Shown here: positions 1 to 8,959 of the stretch, in pieces
Position numbering within the stretch: position 1 is the first letter of the stretch
How the letters are laid out: each line of letters begins with the position of its first letter
NCBI GenBank assembly: GCA_003551945.1
Contig: PUNZ01000158.1
Span: forward strand, 10,893 to 74,892
DNA from: Halovenus sp.
GTDB taxonomy: Archaea; Halobacteriota; Halobacteria; Halobacteriales; Haloarculaceae
Direction: 5' to 3'
Length of the DNA stretch: 64,000 nt
Program-made: the position numbers and the translations under genes
Notes under the pieces: model-generated
The model's input: the letters and a program-made list of their open reading frames with translations, nothing else
Database searches by the model: none
Told to the model about the DNA's origin: nothing

Positions 1-1244
1 TCGGACTGGCTGACCTGTACGCCCGCTTGCCGTTACGGATTGGACTTGGGCTTGGAGCAGGCGCGATTGCACTATCGAGTCAGGATACTGGAAGTGGTGC
101 CACAACAAATCGAGATGAAGCTATTACCCAAGCAATACTCATCGGAGCGATTGCAGGGATTCCGTTCATGATTTTTGGCTACTTTTTGGGAGAAGAGGCG
201 GTAGCTATCCTGGGTATCTGGGCGGATGAAGACCAGATGGCAGAGGTAGCGGCACTTGGTGGCATTTACCTAGCAATTATCTTCGCAACGTCACCCGCAC
301 GCCACGTTGCACTCATTGCCGCACGAGCGATGCAAGGGACCGGCGATACCCGGACACCAATGTATATCAACCTCGTTGCGAACGCAATGAACATTATCCT
401 CTCAATAGTGTTGGGGTTGGGATTACTTGGCGCTCCACGAATGGAAATCGTTGGTGTCGGCATCGCAACAGCGGTTGGGAACGTCTTTGCCGCTTCGGTC
501 CTCGTGGTAGCGATTGCATCACCCTATACAGATGCTGGATTCGTTATCCCCCGTCGGTTGATTATCGCAAAACAGCTCCTCGTCGTCTCGGCACCGAAAG
601 TTATCGAGGGACTGGTGGCGACAGTGATCGAGTTTCCGTTCAATTCACTCCTCTTGGCGTTCAGCGCTGAGGTCAACGCCGGATATCAGATTGGACGGCG
701 TGTCTATCAACAAGTGAGCAGTCCGCTCTCACGAGGCCTCTCCGTCGGAGCCAGTATCGTTGTCGGGCAGGCGCTCGGCGCAGGTGATGCAAGCGAAGCA
801 CGGTTCAACGGCTGGGCAACAGCAGCCTTCGGCGTCCTGACCGTCGGCACCGTCGGAATTCTGCTCGCTGTATTCGCAGAGCCACTTGCAAGCCTGTTTA
901 CCGATGATCCAGAAACACTCTCAGCAGCGATTGGATTTGCAATCACCTATGGACTTGTCGCCCCGTTTACGGTCCTCTATGTCTCGATTTCTGGCTCACT
1001 GCAGGGTGGAAGCGATACACGAACGCCATTTATTGCGCGAACCACTGGATTACTCGTCTTCTATCTTGGCTTTTCGTACCTGGCAAGCATCGTCCTCGGC
1101 TTCGGGCTACTTGGCGTCTACGTGGGAGTCTTTCTCTACTATGTTTCTGCGACGGCGATTGTCGCCGTCGGCTTCCAGTACGGTGGCTGGGCCGCTCGGG
1201 CGACTGCAATGATGGCCGACAGAGGAAGTACCAGTTCGTCCTGA
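1..1244 (+). CDS. MATE family multidrug/cation antiporter, 5' end outside window
   Basis: The frame is open from the first bases of the window with no stop, so the gene starts upstream; about 410 residues are visible of a family that is usually around 450-480. Its hydrophobic profile is that of MATE (multi antimicrobial extrusion) transporters: repeated membrane segments in two halves, each with an ARAMQGTGDTRTPMYIN or SGSLQGGSDTRTPF type loop, the internal repeat typical of the family. It should exchange cations for small organic molecules across the cytoplasmic membrane; the substrate cannot be read from sequence. The TTG at 27 is only an internal codon. The C-terminus is short and serine-rich. 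The next gene follows after 66 bases on the same strand. Confidence 0.9.
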   Translation, partial: GLADLYARLPLRIGLGLGAGAIALSSQDTGSGATTNRDEAITQAILIGAIAGIPFMIFGYFLGEEAVAILGIWADEDQMAEVAALGGIYLAIIFATSPARHVALIAARAMQGTGDTRTPMYINLVANAMNIILSIVLGLGLLGAPRMEIVGVGIATAVGNVFAASVLVVAIASPYTDAGFVIPRRLIIAKQLLVVSAPKVIEGLVATVIEFPFNSLLLAFSAEVNAGYQIGRRVYQQVSSPLSRGLSVGASIVVGQALGAGDASEARFNGWATAAFGVLTVGTVGILLAVFAEPLASLFTDDPETLSAAIGFAITYGLVAPFTVLYVSISGSLQGGSDTRTPFIARTTGLLVFYLGFSYLASIVLGFGLLGVYVGVFLYYVSATAIVAVGFQYGGWAARATAMMADRGSTSSS

Positions 1245-1310
1245 GAGAGCAGGTCGCTCTGGAAAAGCAAAAACATCGGCCTTATCGCAACGGAGACCTG
1301 CCTCACAAAC

Positions 1311-2033
1311 ATGACCTGTCAGCACTGTGGCTCGCCGCTTGACAGACCGGGCGATTACTGCCTGGTCTGTCGGCAGCCCAACGCTGACACTGTCGTCCTC
1401 GACCTCGGTCGAGAGCGTTCAACGATTACGACGCTTGACGATGACGACGTCCTTGCCGAGCGAACGGTAACCACAACCCCAGAAACGGATGACCGCCACG
1501 TCAGTGCAGAACTACGGTCGTATGCCGGTCAGATTGCCGATGACATTCGGCGAAAACGGCCGGATGAGGTGTACGCGACAGGCGATCGAGAAGTCTTACG
1601 AGAAGTCCGTTCACAGGTCCACTATTCCTTTTATCGCATTAACGGCGAGAACCCAGTTGAGGCAGTCATCGAGCGACGTGGGGAGCCAGCACTCGAAGTT
1701 GTGGAAGCCTCAGTTGCCGAAAAACTCGGCGGTACACACTCGACGCTTATTGGCGGTCGGACCGGCCGAAAGGTGCTTGCACTGGTTGCAGAGCATCCGC
1801 ACGTCAAGAAAATCATTCCCGGTCCAATCGACGCCGGCGGATCCGGCTCACGTACTGGGCTTCGAGCCAAAGTGACCCGCGCAGATGATAACGGCAACGT
1901 GCGGTTGCTCGTCAGAGATGGTTCAAGCGTGCAGGAAAACCGTGTTGTAACGACTGCCGGCAACCGGGAGCTTGGTGAGCGCGTCAGAGATGACATCAAC
2001 GACGCACTCACAGACTCAGAGTTTCAGGACTAA
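1311..2033 (+). CDS. DUF2103-like predicted metal-binding protein
   Basis: A 240-residue soluble acidic protein. The N-terminus is a zinc-ribbon knuckle (CQHCG at residues 3-7, CLVCR at 17-21). A low-complexity acidic stretch follows, and then a conserved C-terminal block with GGTHSTLIGG and HVKKIIPGPI, which I recognise as resembling the archaeal/cyanobacterial DUF2103 family of predicted metal-binding proteins. The biochemical role is unknown. The start is an ATG at the beginning of the zinc knuckle, so no earlier start is needed. It lies between the MATE gene and a convergent regulator. Confidence 0.75.
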   Translation: MTCQHCGSPLDRPGDYCLVCRQPNADTVVLDLGRERSTITTLDDDDVLAERTVTTTPETDDRHVSAELRSYAGQIADDIRRKRPDEVYATGDREVLREVRSQVHYSFYRINGENPVEAVIERRGEPALEVVEASVAEKLGGTHSTLIGGRTGRKVLALVAEHPHVKKIIPGPIDAGGSGSRTGLRAKVTRADDNGNVRLLVRDGSSVQENRVVTTAGNRELGERVRDDINDALTDSEFQD

Positions 2034-2052
2034 AGACGAGGCGGAAACAAAC

Positions 2053-2688
2053 TCATTCCCAGAGGTCATCGAGTGTTCGGTTGCCCGCTGCACCTTCATT
2101 TAATACCGTTGGGTCAGGAGGTGCAGCATCAGCATAAAACGTCTGCTCGCGGAGCGCCGAAAGGTCCCTCGTGCCGGTCTTGTCTACTGGTTCATCATAG
2201 ACCAGTGCGCTGCTCACGGGTTCAGGAAGGGGCGGTCGGGGGGCCTCTTCGTGTCGCTGGACGGTCTCCGTTTTGTGTGTCGCGTCATGGGCAGCACGCA
2301 TGACGGGTAACCCACGGAGATAATTGTACTCAGCAAGGAGTTCGACGCCAAATTGAGTGAAACCCCAAAAGGCAGCCGGTATATCCCTCCGTTCAGCATT
2401 CGGCTCGTGGTGGTACCGAGTCACTATCTTGTGTTCAGCCAAATTGTCCAGTTGTTCGCTCACTGTTGAACGACTTTTCGGGATGTAGTAATCAAACTCG
2501 GAGAGGGAAACAAGATGAGAGGGATGTCCAAGAATTACCTGTAAGATGGTATGTCGCGTTTCCTGTGAGAGATATCGCTGCACCGTTCGCTGGGTTTCGT
2601 ATGGGGCAACATCATCGATATCGAAAACCTGCTCGATAGGTCCCGCCTCTGAGATGGCATGGCCAGGTGGGATATCTGGATGACTCAT
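2053..2688 (-). CDS. Winged helix-turn-helix transcriptional regulator
   Basis: 211 residues. The central part (about residues 40-115) reads as an ArsR/MarR-like winged helix: a TRHTILQVILGHP helix, a recognition region KSRSTVSEQLDNLAEHKIV and a wing leading into WGFTQFGVELL. The C-terminal 90 residues are acidic, proline-rich and probably disordered. Such single-domain wHTH proteins are abundant in haloarchaea and often regulate neighbouring genes; the target here is unknown. It is convergent with the DUF2103-like gene (19 bases between stops) and divergent from the next gene. Confidence 0.75.
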   Translation of the reverse strand: MSHPDIPPGHAISEAGPIEQVFDIDDVAPYETQRTVQRYLSQETRHTILQVILGHPSHLVSLSEFDYYIPKSRSTVSEQLDNLAEHKIVTRYHHEPNAERRDIPAAFWGFTQFGVELLAEYNYLRGLPVMRAAHDATHKTETVQRHEEAPRPPLPEPVSSALVYDEPVDKTGTRDLSALREQTFYADAAPPDPTVLNEGAAGNRTLDDLWE

Positions 2689-2809
2689 CGTACGAGATGA
2701 TACACTGTCACCACGCCTAAATGTTTCGGCCAGACCAAGACGGTTTTATCAAAATTTTCCGAAGTAGTCGATATCTATTTCAGGCCGTCTCACATAGACG
2801 CGTGCAGAG

Positions 2810-3619
2810 ATGGAATCTGGGGGTCGAACACAATACAGCCGGGTACACGCCGCACTTACCCGTTCACTTGCAGGGGTGACACTCACGAGAGAAGATTATA
2901 CCGTAATCCGAAACTGGGTGAACGAAGAGTTACCGCAATTGCAGGCCACTGGATATACCTCCTATCTTGTCTTCGGCAGCTATCGGCGTGGCTATCACCG
3001 GTCGCTCAGAATTGCGCAGTACGAACTTGCGAAGGCGGTGACGAATACGGCTATCGTTCTCGGAGATACCCCACCGCTCGGGCTAACAATCGGGGAAGGG
3101 AGGACTGACCCATTGGAGTTTGAAATCAAGTTTCACCTGCTAACGGAGTTTACTGACAGAAACGTTGCGATTTACGAGAAGGATTCCGGTGGTGAAGCAG
3201 TAGAGTTGGGGCTGCTTCGGCATGACCATTGCTTCGCAGAGACAGTTGTATTTCCACGCGATTACTATGGCGTCGGTCAGCAAACATTCGATACCAAAGA
3301 CGAAGTGTTCGAGGTGGCTCGTCATATCGCGTTTGCTGATGGAATTGACACAGCGCAACGGAAAGCCGAGTTACGAGGGTTGCTTGCAACAGCGCGTGAC
3401 ACTGGCATCGAGATAACAGAGCATGAACTGACGGTCTACCTCGAAGAAATGATGGCTGAAAGAGACGGAGAGAAGGCATCGTACAGCTGGGTTCATCTTG
3501 CGATATTTCGGCAATTTGAGGAAGCAGGTCGGTGCAGAACCTGGCACACAGAGCCTGACCTTCGAGAGACAGTCACAGAAATGGCACTCGACTGGCCAAC
3601 CCACGGAGCGTCATTCTGA
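2810..3619 (+). CDS. Conserved haloarchaeal protein of unknown function
   Basis: 269 residues, soluble. I do not recognise the function. The fold reads as alternating alpha/beta: TSYLVFGSYRRG near residue 45, a long helix RIAQYELAKAV, then TAIVLGDTPP and a block EFEIKFHLLTEF...VAIYEKDSGG that ends in a glycine turn. This pattern is reminiscent of nucleotide- or nucleoside-processing Rossmann-like domains, and I have seen similar blocks in haloarchaeal DUF proteins, but there is no decisive catalytic motif. The C-terminal half contains a paired-helix region (residues 180-250). It is transcribed divergently from the wHTH regulator, which may control it. Confidence 0.6.
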   Translation: MESGGRTQYSRVHAALTRSLAGVTLTREDYTVIRNWVNEELPQLQATGYTSYLVFGSYRRGYHRSLRIAQYELAKAVTNTAIVLGDTPPLGLTIGEGRTDPLEFEIKFHLLTEFTDRNVAIYEKDSGGEAVELGLLRHDHCFAETVVFPRDYYGVGQQTFDTKDEVFEVARHIAFADGIDTAQRKAELRGLLATARDTGIEITEHELTVYLEEMMAERDGEKASYSWVHLAIFRQFEEAGRCRTWHTEPDLRETVTEMALDWPTHGASF

Positions 3620-3686
3620 GAGAGCCCTGCCTAAGCACGGAGAGACTGGCCAAACAGCATATACAACTCGCAACCTAACTACTGGT

Positions 3687-4391
3687 ATGGTCGTCTACGA
3701 CCGGCGTGCCTCCACAGGTGGTGATATCGTTGGCCAATGGGACGATGCACTCTCGTGGATTGCTCATCCACACGAAGAAGGAAAACGGGCGAGCCATGCA
3801 CTCAAAACAACCGAAGGTGTGTGGCTTATCGACCCTCTAGAGATGCCAGGCTTGACCGAACGAGTCGATGAACTCGGCTCCGTTGCTGGCATCCTCGTGC
3901 TGTCATGTTGGCACGCACGTGACGCGGGACCACTTGCACGCCAGTATGACGTGGCAGTCCACATTCCTGAGTGGATGAACCGAGTGGAATCACAGGTAGC
4001 CGCACCTATTGAGCGCTACACCTTTGCGCCGGGAACCGAAGCCGAGTTCCAGACCATTGCCTGTCGGCCGTTCCCTGGGTGGCAAGAGGTATTTCTGTAT
4101 CACGAGCCGTCAGCAACGCTGGTGGTCCCAGATTCAATCGGCACCACCGAATACAATCGGATAGGGAAAGAACGTGCGGGGCTCGAACTCTTCCGACGGT
4201 TACAGCCACCGAACGAACTCAGAGGATTGGAGCCAGAGCGACTGCTGGTTGGGCACGGACCACCCATCGACCAAGGAGCCACCGCGGCCCTGAACCGAGC
4301 ATTGGAGGATGCCAGAGGGTCGTTCCCGGACGCATTCAGAGCACATGGTATTGATTCAATCCGAATGTTCATCGACGCTATCCGAGAGTGA
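3687..4391 (+). CDS. Metallo-beta-lactamase-fold-like protein lacking the full metal-binding motif
   Basis: 234 residues from the ATG at 3687; the frame is open further upstream but that would overlap the preceding gene. The order of elements is that of the MBL fold: TTEGVWLIDPLEMPGL, GILVLSCWHARDAGPLARQY (where HxHxDH would be expected), and a late LLVGHGPPI strand. Only one His and a following RD remain of the first metal motif, so hydrolase activity is doubtful. Haloarchaea carry many such proteins; the role is unknown. It follows the previous gene by 67 bases and may share its transcript. Confidence 0.65.
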   Translation: MVVYDRRASTGGDIVGQWDDALSWIAHPHEEGKRASHALKTTEGVWLIDPLEMPGLTERVDELGSVAGILVLSCWHARDAGPLARQYDVAVHIPEWMNRVESQVAAPIERYTFAPGTEAEFQTIACRPFPGWQEVFLYHEPSATLVVPDSIGTTEYNRIGKERAGLELFRRLQPPNELRGLEPERLLVGHGPPIDQGATAALNRALEDARGSFPDAFRAHGIDSIRMFIDAIRE

Positions 4392-4438
4392 ACAAGTGAA
4401 CCCAAAAAAACGGAAGCTGTCGACTCGGAAAGACCGAA

Positions 4439-4448
4439 CTTAAGTTAG
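4439..4448 (+). promoter_or_regulatory. TATA-like box before aspS
   Basis: The AT-rich CTTAAGTTAG lies 20-30 bases before the aspS ATG in a GC-richer surround. That spacing fits a leaderless haloarchaeal transcript. Confidence 0.4.
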
Positions 4449-4468
4449 ACCGGTCGGAATGAACCTGC

Positions 4469-5773
4469 ATGGAATCTCGTAGCTATACTGCAGATGCGAC
4501 GCCAGGAGAGACCGTTACGGTCGCTGGCTGGGTCCACGAAGTACGCGACCTCGGAGGGATTGCCTTTGTCATTCTCCGGGACACGACCGGGAAAATTCAG
4601 ATAAAGTTCGAAAAAGACGAGATGGATGAGGACCTCGTCGAAACTGGCCTCGGTGTCCACCGAGAAAGTGTCATCGCCGTCACCGGCGCTGTTGAGGAGG
4701 AAGAGCGAGCACCAACGGGTGTCGAAATCACACCTGAGTCCGTTGAGGTGCTTGCCGACGCCGACCCTGAACTCCCGCTTGACCCCTCTGGGAAGGTCGA
4801 CGCAGAGCTTCCGACCCGACTCGATAACCGAACCCTTGACCTGCGAAAATCGGAGGTCCAAGCTATCTTTGAGATTCGCGCGGAGATGTTTCGCTCGATT
4901 CGTGAAGCCTTCCGGGATGTTGGCTGTACGGAAATCAACACACCGAAAATTGTCGCAACCGGTACGGAAGGCGGTACAGAACTGTTCCCAATCACGTATT
5001 TCGGCGAGGAAGCGTTCATGAACCAGAGTCCACAGCTGTTCAAACAGTTGATGGTCGGCTCCGGACTTGAGCGCGTATTCGAAATTGGGCCAATCTTCCG
5101 CGCGGAAGAACACAACACTCCACGGCACCTGAACGAAGCAACCTCAATCGACTTTGAATCGGCATTTACCGATGCCGAGGGTGCGATGGATGTCTGTGAA
5201 GAGATCGTCATTGCAGCCTACGAAGGCGTTGCAGAAAATTGCGAGGCAGAACTTGAGGCACTCGGAATGGCCGATGAGTTCGAAGCTCCTGAAGCAGGCT
5301 TTGAACGGATTCCATACGAGGAAGCAATCGACCGTATCAACGCGACTGGCGAACTCGACGAGATGCTTGGTTGGGGAGACGACCTCCCAACTGAGGCCGA
5401 GCGAGCGCTTGGAGAAGAAGTCGGTGAACACTACTTTATCACCGAATGGCCAAGCGAAATCAAGCCGTTCTACATCAAGGATAACGACGATGACGAAACC
5501 CTGTCGACCGGGTTTGACCTGATGCACCCACGGCTTGAGCTGGTCTCCGGTGGGCAGCGCGAACACCGACACGAACGACTCATCGAAGGATTTGAACAGC
5601 AGGGACTGGAACCCGAAGCGTTCGAGTACTACACCAAGATGTTCCGATACGGGATGCCACCACACGCAGGCTGGGGTCTTGGTGCCGAGCGCCTTGTGAT
5701 GACGATGCTCGGGCTTGATAATATCCGAGAAGCTGTGTTGTTCCCGCGAGATAGGCAACGGCTTTCGCCGTAG
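4469..5773 (+). CDS. aspS: Aspartate--tRNA(Asp/Asn) ligase
   Basis: 434 residues, full length for archaeal AspRS. It has an N-terminal OB-fold anticodon-binding domain (about residues 1-105, with GWVHEVRDLGG) and a class II catalytic core with motif 2 (FRAEEHNTPRHLNE) and motif 3 (GWGLGAERLVMTML). The His in GWVHE is the residue type reported for non-discriminating archaeal AspRS. With gatB in the same window, this suggests it charges both tRNA-Asp and tRNA-Asn, with Asn-tRNA completed by transamidation (inference). The C-terminus FPRDRQRLSP is, from memory, the usual haloarchaeal ending. The last 35 bases are partly repeated downstream (see the repeat at 5739-5953). Confidence 0.97.
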   Translation: MESRSYTADATPGETVTVAGWVHEVRDLGGIAFVILRDTTGKIQIKFEKDEMDEDLVETGLGVHRESVIAVTGAVEEEERAPTGVEITPESVEVLADADPELPLDPSGKVDAELPTRLDNRTLDLRKSEVQAIFEIRAEMFRSIREAFRDVGCTEINTPKIVATGTEGGTELFPITYFGEEAFMNQSPQLFKQLMVGSGLERVFEIGPIFRAEEHNTPRHLNEATSIDFESAFTDAEGAMDVCEEIVIAAYEGVAENCEAELEALGMADEFEAPEAGFERIPYEEAIDRINATGELDEMLGWGDDLPTEAERALGEEVGEHYFITEWPSEIKPFYIKDNDDDETLSTGFDLMHPRLELVSGGQREHRHERLIEGFEQQGLEPEAFEYYTKMFRYGMPPHAGWGLGAERLVMTMLGLDNIREAVLFPRDRQRLSP

Positions 5774-5953
5774 GCGAAAACGTCCCTATTGAGCGGGTGC
5801 TCGTCAGAGCTTGCTCTGACGGTGTTCCCGCGAGATAGTCAGCGTCTTCGTCACGAACTCAGACGCTAAAAGCTACCGAGACGAGTATGTGAGTTTCGCC
5901 AGATAGGCAACGGCTTTCGCCGTAGGGTAAAACAGTCCTATCGAGCGGGGGCT
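5739..5953 (+). repeat. Partial duplications of the aspS 3' end
   Basis: A 16-base stretch covering the FPRD codons (5739-5754, TGTTCCCGCGAGATAG) recurs at 5823-5838, 84 bases later and in the same reading frame. A longer 53-base segment that includes the aspS stop codon (5749-5801) recurs at 5901-5953 with 46 of 53 positions identical and the first 26 perfect. Between the copies is a perfect 9-base-pair hairpin with a TT loop at 5802-5821. The intergenic region before nosD is therefore largely built from pieces of the aspS tail. Confidence 0.85.
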
Positions 5954-6016
5954 TGCCGAACGAGTATTGTCCCCCAGTTCGTTGTTCTCAATTCGATAGA
6001 CACACCAGATGCTACA

Positions 6017-6022
6017 TTTATA
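6017..6022 (+). promoter_or_regulatory. TATA box for nosD operon
   Basis: TTTATA lies 22 bases before the GTG start of nosD. The spacing predicts a leaderless transcript beginning at or next to the start codon. Confidence 0.55.
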
Positions 6023-6043
6023 CTGAACTCATACAGGGCCAGT

Positions 6044-8089
6044 GTGAGCCGTAATGTCTCTCTCCTTTCACTGGCGACGGTAGTGCTTACCATCTGGATT
6101 GCACTGGCTGTTGCCGGCCTTTTTATTGCAGATTTCGGAGAAAACGAGCCTGAACCGGTTGACTTCGACGAAACAGTCTCAGTCGGATTGACAGCTGATG
6201 AAGAATTGCGCCTTGACGATGACGTGGGCGACCTCGAGGTTGACCTCCCACAGGCCCAGGTCTTTTACTCACAGTATCCGTACGTTGTCGGGTACTGGGG
6301 GATTGAACAGTTTGTTAACAACCACGACCGCGAAGGACATGACCAACAGTTCGGTCACTCAATGGCGACGTATGTTACTGTCTATGACGACCAGTCGATT
6401 GAGTTGAGTGAAGACTCCTACCCGATTGTCGATGGAACCCTCCGGTGGCGCTCGGCCGAAGACGTTGTCTACGTCGTTGAGAGCGACGCCAGAACACAAA
6501 CAGGTGGAACAGCGATTCCATTCGAGCAGGAATCGAACGCTGAATCCTTTGTTGACTCGTTCGGTGGTGAAATCATTTCCTGGGAGGACGTTCTCGACTA
6601 TCCATTTGATGTAGATGATGCCGAGACAGTTCGAGAGCGGACGAGTGACCAGTTAGCCGCTGCGGACGAACTGGTGACTGAAAACAGCGAAATGCTTGAA
6701 CGACCGGTAAGTGTCGTTGCCGGTGAGGATGCCGAGTCTGTCACCGAAAGCGAGGACTTCCCGGGTGAATGGGACACAATTGATGAAGTTGAGACAGCAG
6801 AAACGGTCGAAGCGGGTCTCGAACGTGCTGATTCGGAGACGACCGTGCTGATAACAGAAGGGACGTACGAAGAGCACGTAACGGTGCGGGACTCCGTTAC
6901 ACTCGCTGGAGCAGGAGATGCCCATCTTAACGGGAGCGGCGATGGCACCGTCCTTGAGGTGCGGGCTGACGATGCTGCAGTGACTGGTCTCCAAATCGAT
7001 GGCGTCGGCAACGAAACGCCGGGAGCAGATGCGACTGAAGGCCATGACCATGGCGGCCATGACCACGACCATGGCGAAGCTGATGAAGATGCCGAATGGG
7101 ATGAAGATATCGAAGAGGATTATGCCGAAGGTGATGCTGGGATCCTCGTCGACAGTGCGACCGGTGTCCTGATACAAGACACTGCTGTGGAGACACCAGC
7201 GAGCGGAATACTGATGCGGGACAGTCCTGACGCGGTCGTTCAGAACGTCACAATCGATGGGAACCCAAATTATATCGAATCGCACATGGGCGTTGTTGCT
7301 CTGCGGTCACCGGGAGTAATTGAAGAGTCGACGTTCAAGCAAGGGCTCGATGGTGTCTACACACATCATTCGAACGAAGTGGTGGTCCGCAACAATACGA
7401 TGGTCGAAAACCGAATGGGTATCCACCTGATGTATACCTCGGATGCACTCCTCGCCAATAACGATATCTCCAACTCGATTACCGAGGGGATTTACGTGAT
7501 GACCGGTCCACAGCGAGTCGGTGTCGTCGGGAATAAGATTCAAAATACGCCAACGGGTATCGACCTTGGAGGGTCTGAGTACTACGTTGCTGAGAACAAA
7601 ATCCTCGACAATGACCTGGGAATGCAACTTGATTCCGTTTCCACTGTTGTTGAACACAACGTTATCGCAGACAATTACTTTGGAATCGATACCCGTTCGA
7701 TGCTCCCGACAAACCGGGTAACCGAAAACGACTTCATCGGCAACAATTATCATGTCGCCGGTAGCACCGGCCCGGAGCGTATCTGGACACACGAAGAGCG
7801 CGGAAACTACTGGGAAGGTGCTGTTGGAACGACTGACGGCGAAACGCTTGATAAAGCCTACTCCCCGACTGACGCTGTCGATGCTGAACTCCATCGCGTG
7901 GGTGGGACACCGACACTTACACAGGCACCGGCAATGGATGCGCTGGCTGGCGTTGAAGGTGCAGTTTCAGGCATGCGCGATGGAGAGATAACCGACCGCG
8001 CACCGCTGTGCAACCCAGTGCATGCGGACTGGTTAGACGAAAACGGATGGAGCGACCGCCAACCATTCTGCCCTGATGACACTGAATAA
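6044..8089 (+). CDS. nosD: NosD-type copper-site maturation protein with N-terminal NosL-like domain (copy 1)
   Basis: 681 residues with a GTG start. An N-terminal membrane anchor or signal (residues 6-30) is followed by a NosL-like domain (about 69-190, with QVFYSQYPYVVGY and YVVESDARTQTGG). From about residue 255 to 640 comes a right-handed beta-helix of CASH/NosD repeats rich in N-N-x-I/G-I turns. A His/Asp/Glu-rich insert (about 332-365, GHDHGGHDHDHG core) interrupts the helix and could bind metal. NosD works with the ABC transporter NosFY in assembling the copper centre of periplasmic N2O reductase. nosF and nosY follow directly. The NosL-like fusion also occurs in the second copy at 12404-14422. 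Substrate here is inferred, since nosZ is not in the window. Confidence 0.9.
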   Translation: MSRNVSLLSLATVVLTIWIALAVAGLFIADFGENEPEPVDFDETVSVGLTADEELRLDDDVGDLEVDLPQAQVFYSQYPYVVGYWGIEQFVNNHDREGHDQQFGHSMATYVTVYDDQSIELSEDSYPIVDGTLRWRSAEDVVYVVESDARTQTGGTAIPFEQESNAESFVDSFGGEIISWEDVLDYPFDVDDAETVRERTSDQLAAADELVTENSEMLERPVSVVAGEDAESVTESEDFPGEWDTIDEVETAETVEAGLERADSETTVLITEGTYEEHVTVRDSVTLAGAGDAHLNGSGDGTVLEVRADDAAVTGLQIDGVGNETPGADATEGHDHGGHDHDHGEADEDAEWDEDIEEDYAEGDAGILVDSATGVLIQDTAVETPASGILMRDSPDAVVQNVTIDGNPNYIESHMGVVALRSPGVIEESTFKQGLDGVYTHHSNEVVVRNNTMVENRMGIHLMYTSDALLANNDISNSITEGIYVMTGPQRVGVVGNKIQNTPTGIDLGGSEYYVAENKILDNDLGMQLDSVSTVVEHNVIADNYFGIDTRSMLPTNRVTENDFIGNNYHVAGSTGPERIWTHEERGNYWEGAVGTTDGETLDKAYSPTDAVDAELHRVGGTPTLTQAPAMDALAGVEGAVSGMRDGEITDRAPLCNPVHADWLDENGWSDRQPFCPDDTE

Positions 8090-8179
8090 CGGACGAATGA
8101 ACGAGAGCACACTCATGGATGATTGGAGATTCAACGAACGGACGAACGTGGCGATGAGGAATCAGGTGATGATGAACGC

Positions 8180-8959
8180 ATGACGTCTACACAATCAGAA
8201 CAGACTGGTTTCGAGACCGCTGCTGATTCAACGGTCTTACGAGCAACAGATATCGAACACTCTTACGGACAGGTAGAGGTCCTTGAGGGAGTTTCTCTTG
8301 AGTTACATGAAGGGGCCGTTACCGCACTTATTGGACCAAACGGCGCAGGGAAAACAACCTTCATCAGAGCGCTCGCAGGGTTGCACACACCGACTGCCGG
8401 CGAGATATCATACAGTGGACCCGATAGACCCAGACAAATTGGCTATCTCCCACAGCGGCCAGCCTTCAGACCGGGACAGACTGTCGAGCAGGCACTGACA
8501 TTTTACGCATCGCTCGTTGGCCTCTCAAGTGAGCAGGCGCTTTCGGCTCTCGATACAGTTGGTCTGCTGGATGCGAAGGATCGAGATGTTGACGCGCTGT
8601 CGGGTGGAATGAAACGGCTCGTCGGGATCGCACAGGCACGTATTGGGAACCCACCTATCGTTATTCTGGATGAACCAGGGAGTGGCCTTGACCCCGAAAT
8701 GAGTCTTCATGTCTTCCAGTCGCTGAATGACCTCGCAGCCGACGGGACGGCCATCCTGCTGAGTTCCCACGACCTCGCCTTGGTTGAGGAAACGGCTGAT
8801 ACCGTTGTTATGTTAGATGATGGAAGCCTGCTCTATCATGGCTCGCCCTCGGAAGTCATCGCAGAAGCCAATGCAACCTCGCTGCTTGATGTGTTCAGAG
8901 AATCCAGACGAGCGGAGGCAGGGACGGTTAGTGTACGCGGGGTGACCGATAATGACTGA
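8180..8959 (+). CDS. nosF: NosF-type ABC transporter ATP-binding protein (copy 1)
   Basis: 260 residues from the ATG at 8180; an upstream TTG at 8123 would add 19 residues of poor, acidic sequence. All ABC ATPase motifs are present: Walker A GPNGAGKTT, Q-loop YLPQRP, signature LSGGMKRL, Walker B IVILDEPGSGLDP and switch His in LLSSHDLAL. It powers the NosDFY complex. It starts 90 bases after nosD, and its stop overlaps the nosY start by 8 bases, so the two are translationally coupled. Confidence 0.92.
   Translation: MTSTQSEQTGFETAADSTVLRATDIEHSYGQVEVLEGVSLELHEGAVTALIGPNGAGKTTFIRALAGLHTPTAGEISYSGPDRPRQIGYLPQRPAFRPGQTVEQALTFYASLVGLSSEQALSALDTVGLLDAKDRDVDALSGGMKRLVGIAQARIGNPPIVILDEPGSGLDPEMSLHVFQSLNDLAADGTAILLSSHDLALVEETADTVVMLDDGSLLYHGSPSEVIAEANATSLLDVFRESRRAEAGTVSVRGVTDND

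Noticed and set aside
4597..5211. Long frame opposite to aspS.
   Set aside because: It is a shadow in Ser/Arg-rich antisense of a clearly recognised gene.
5802..5821. Perfect 9-bp hairpin with a two-base loop, considered as a transcription terminator for aspS.
   Set aside because: No T-run follows it, and archaeal terminators are T-tracts rather than hairpins; kept only as part of the repeat.
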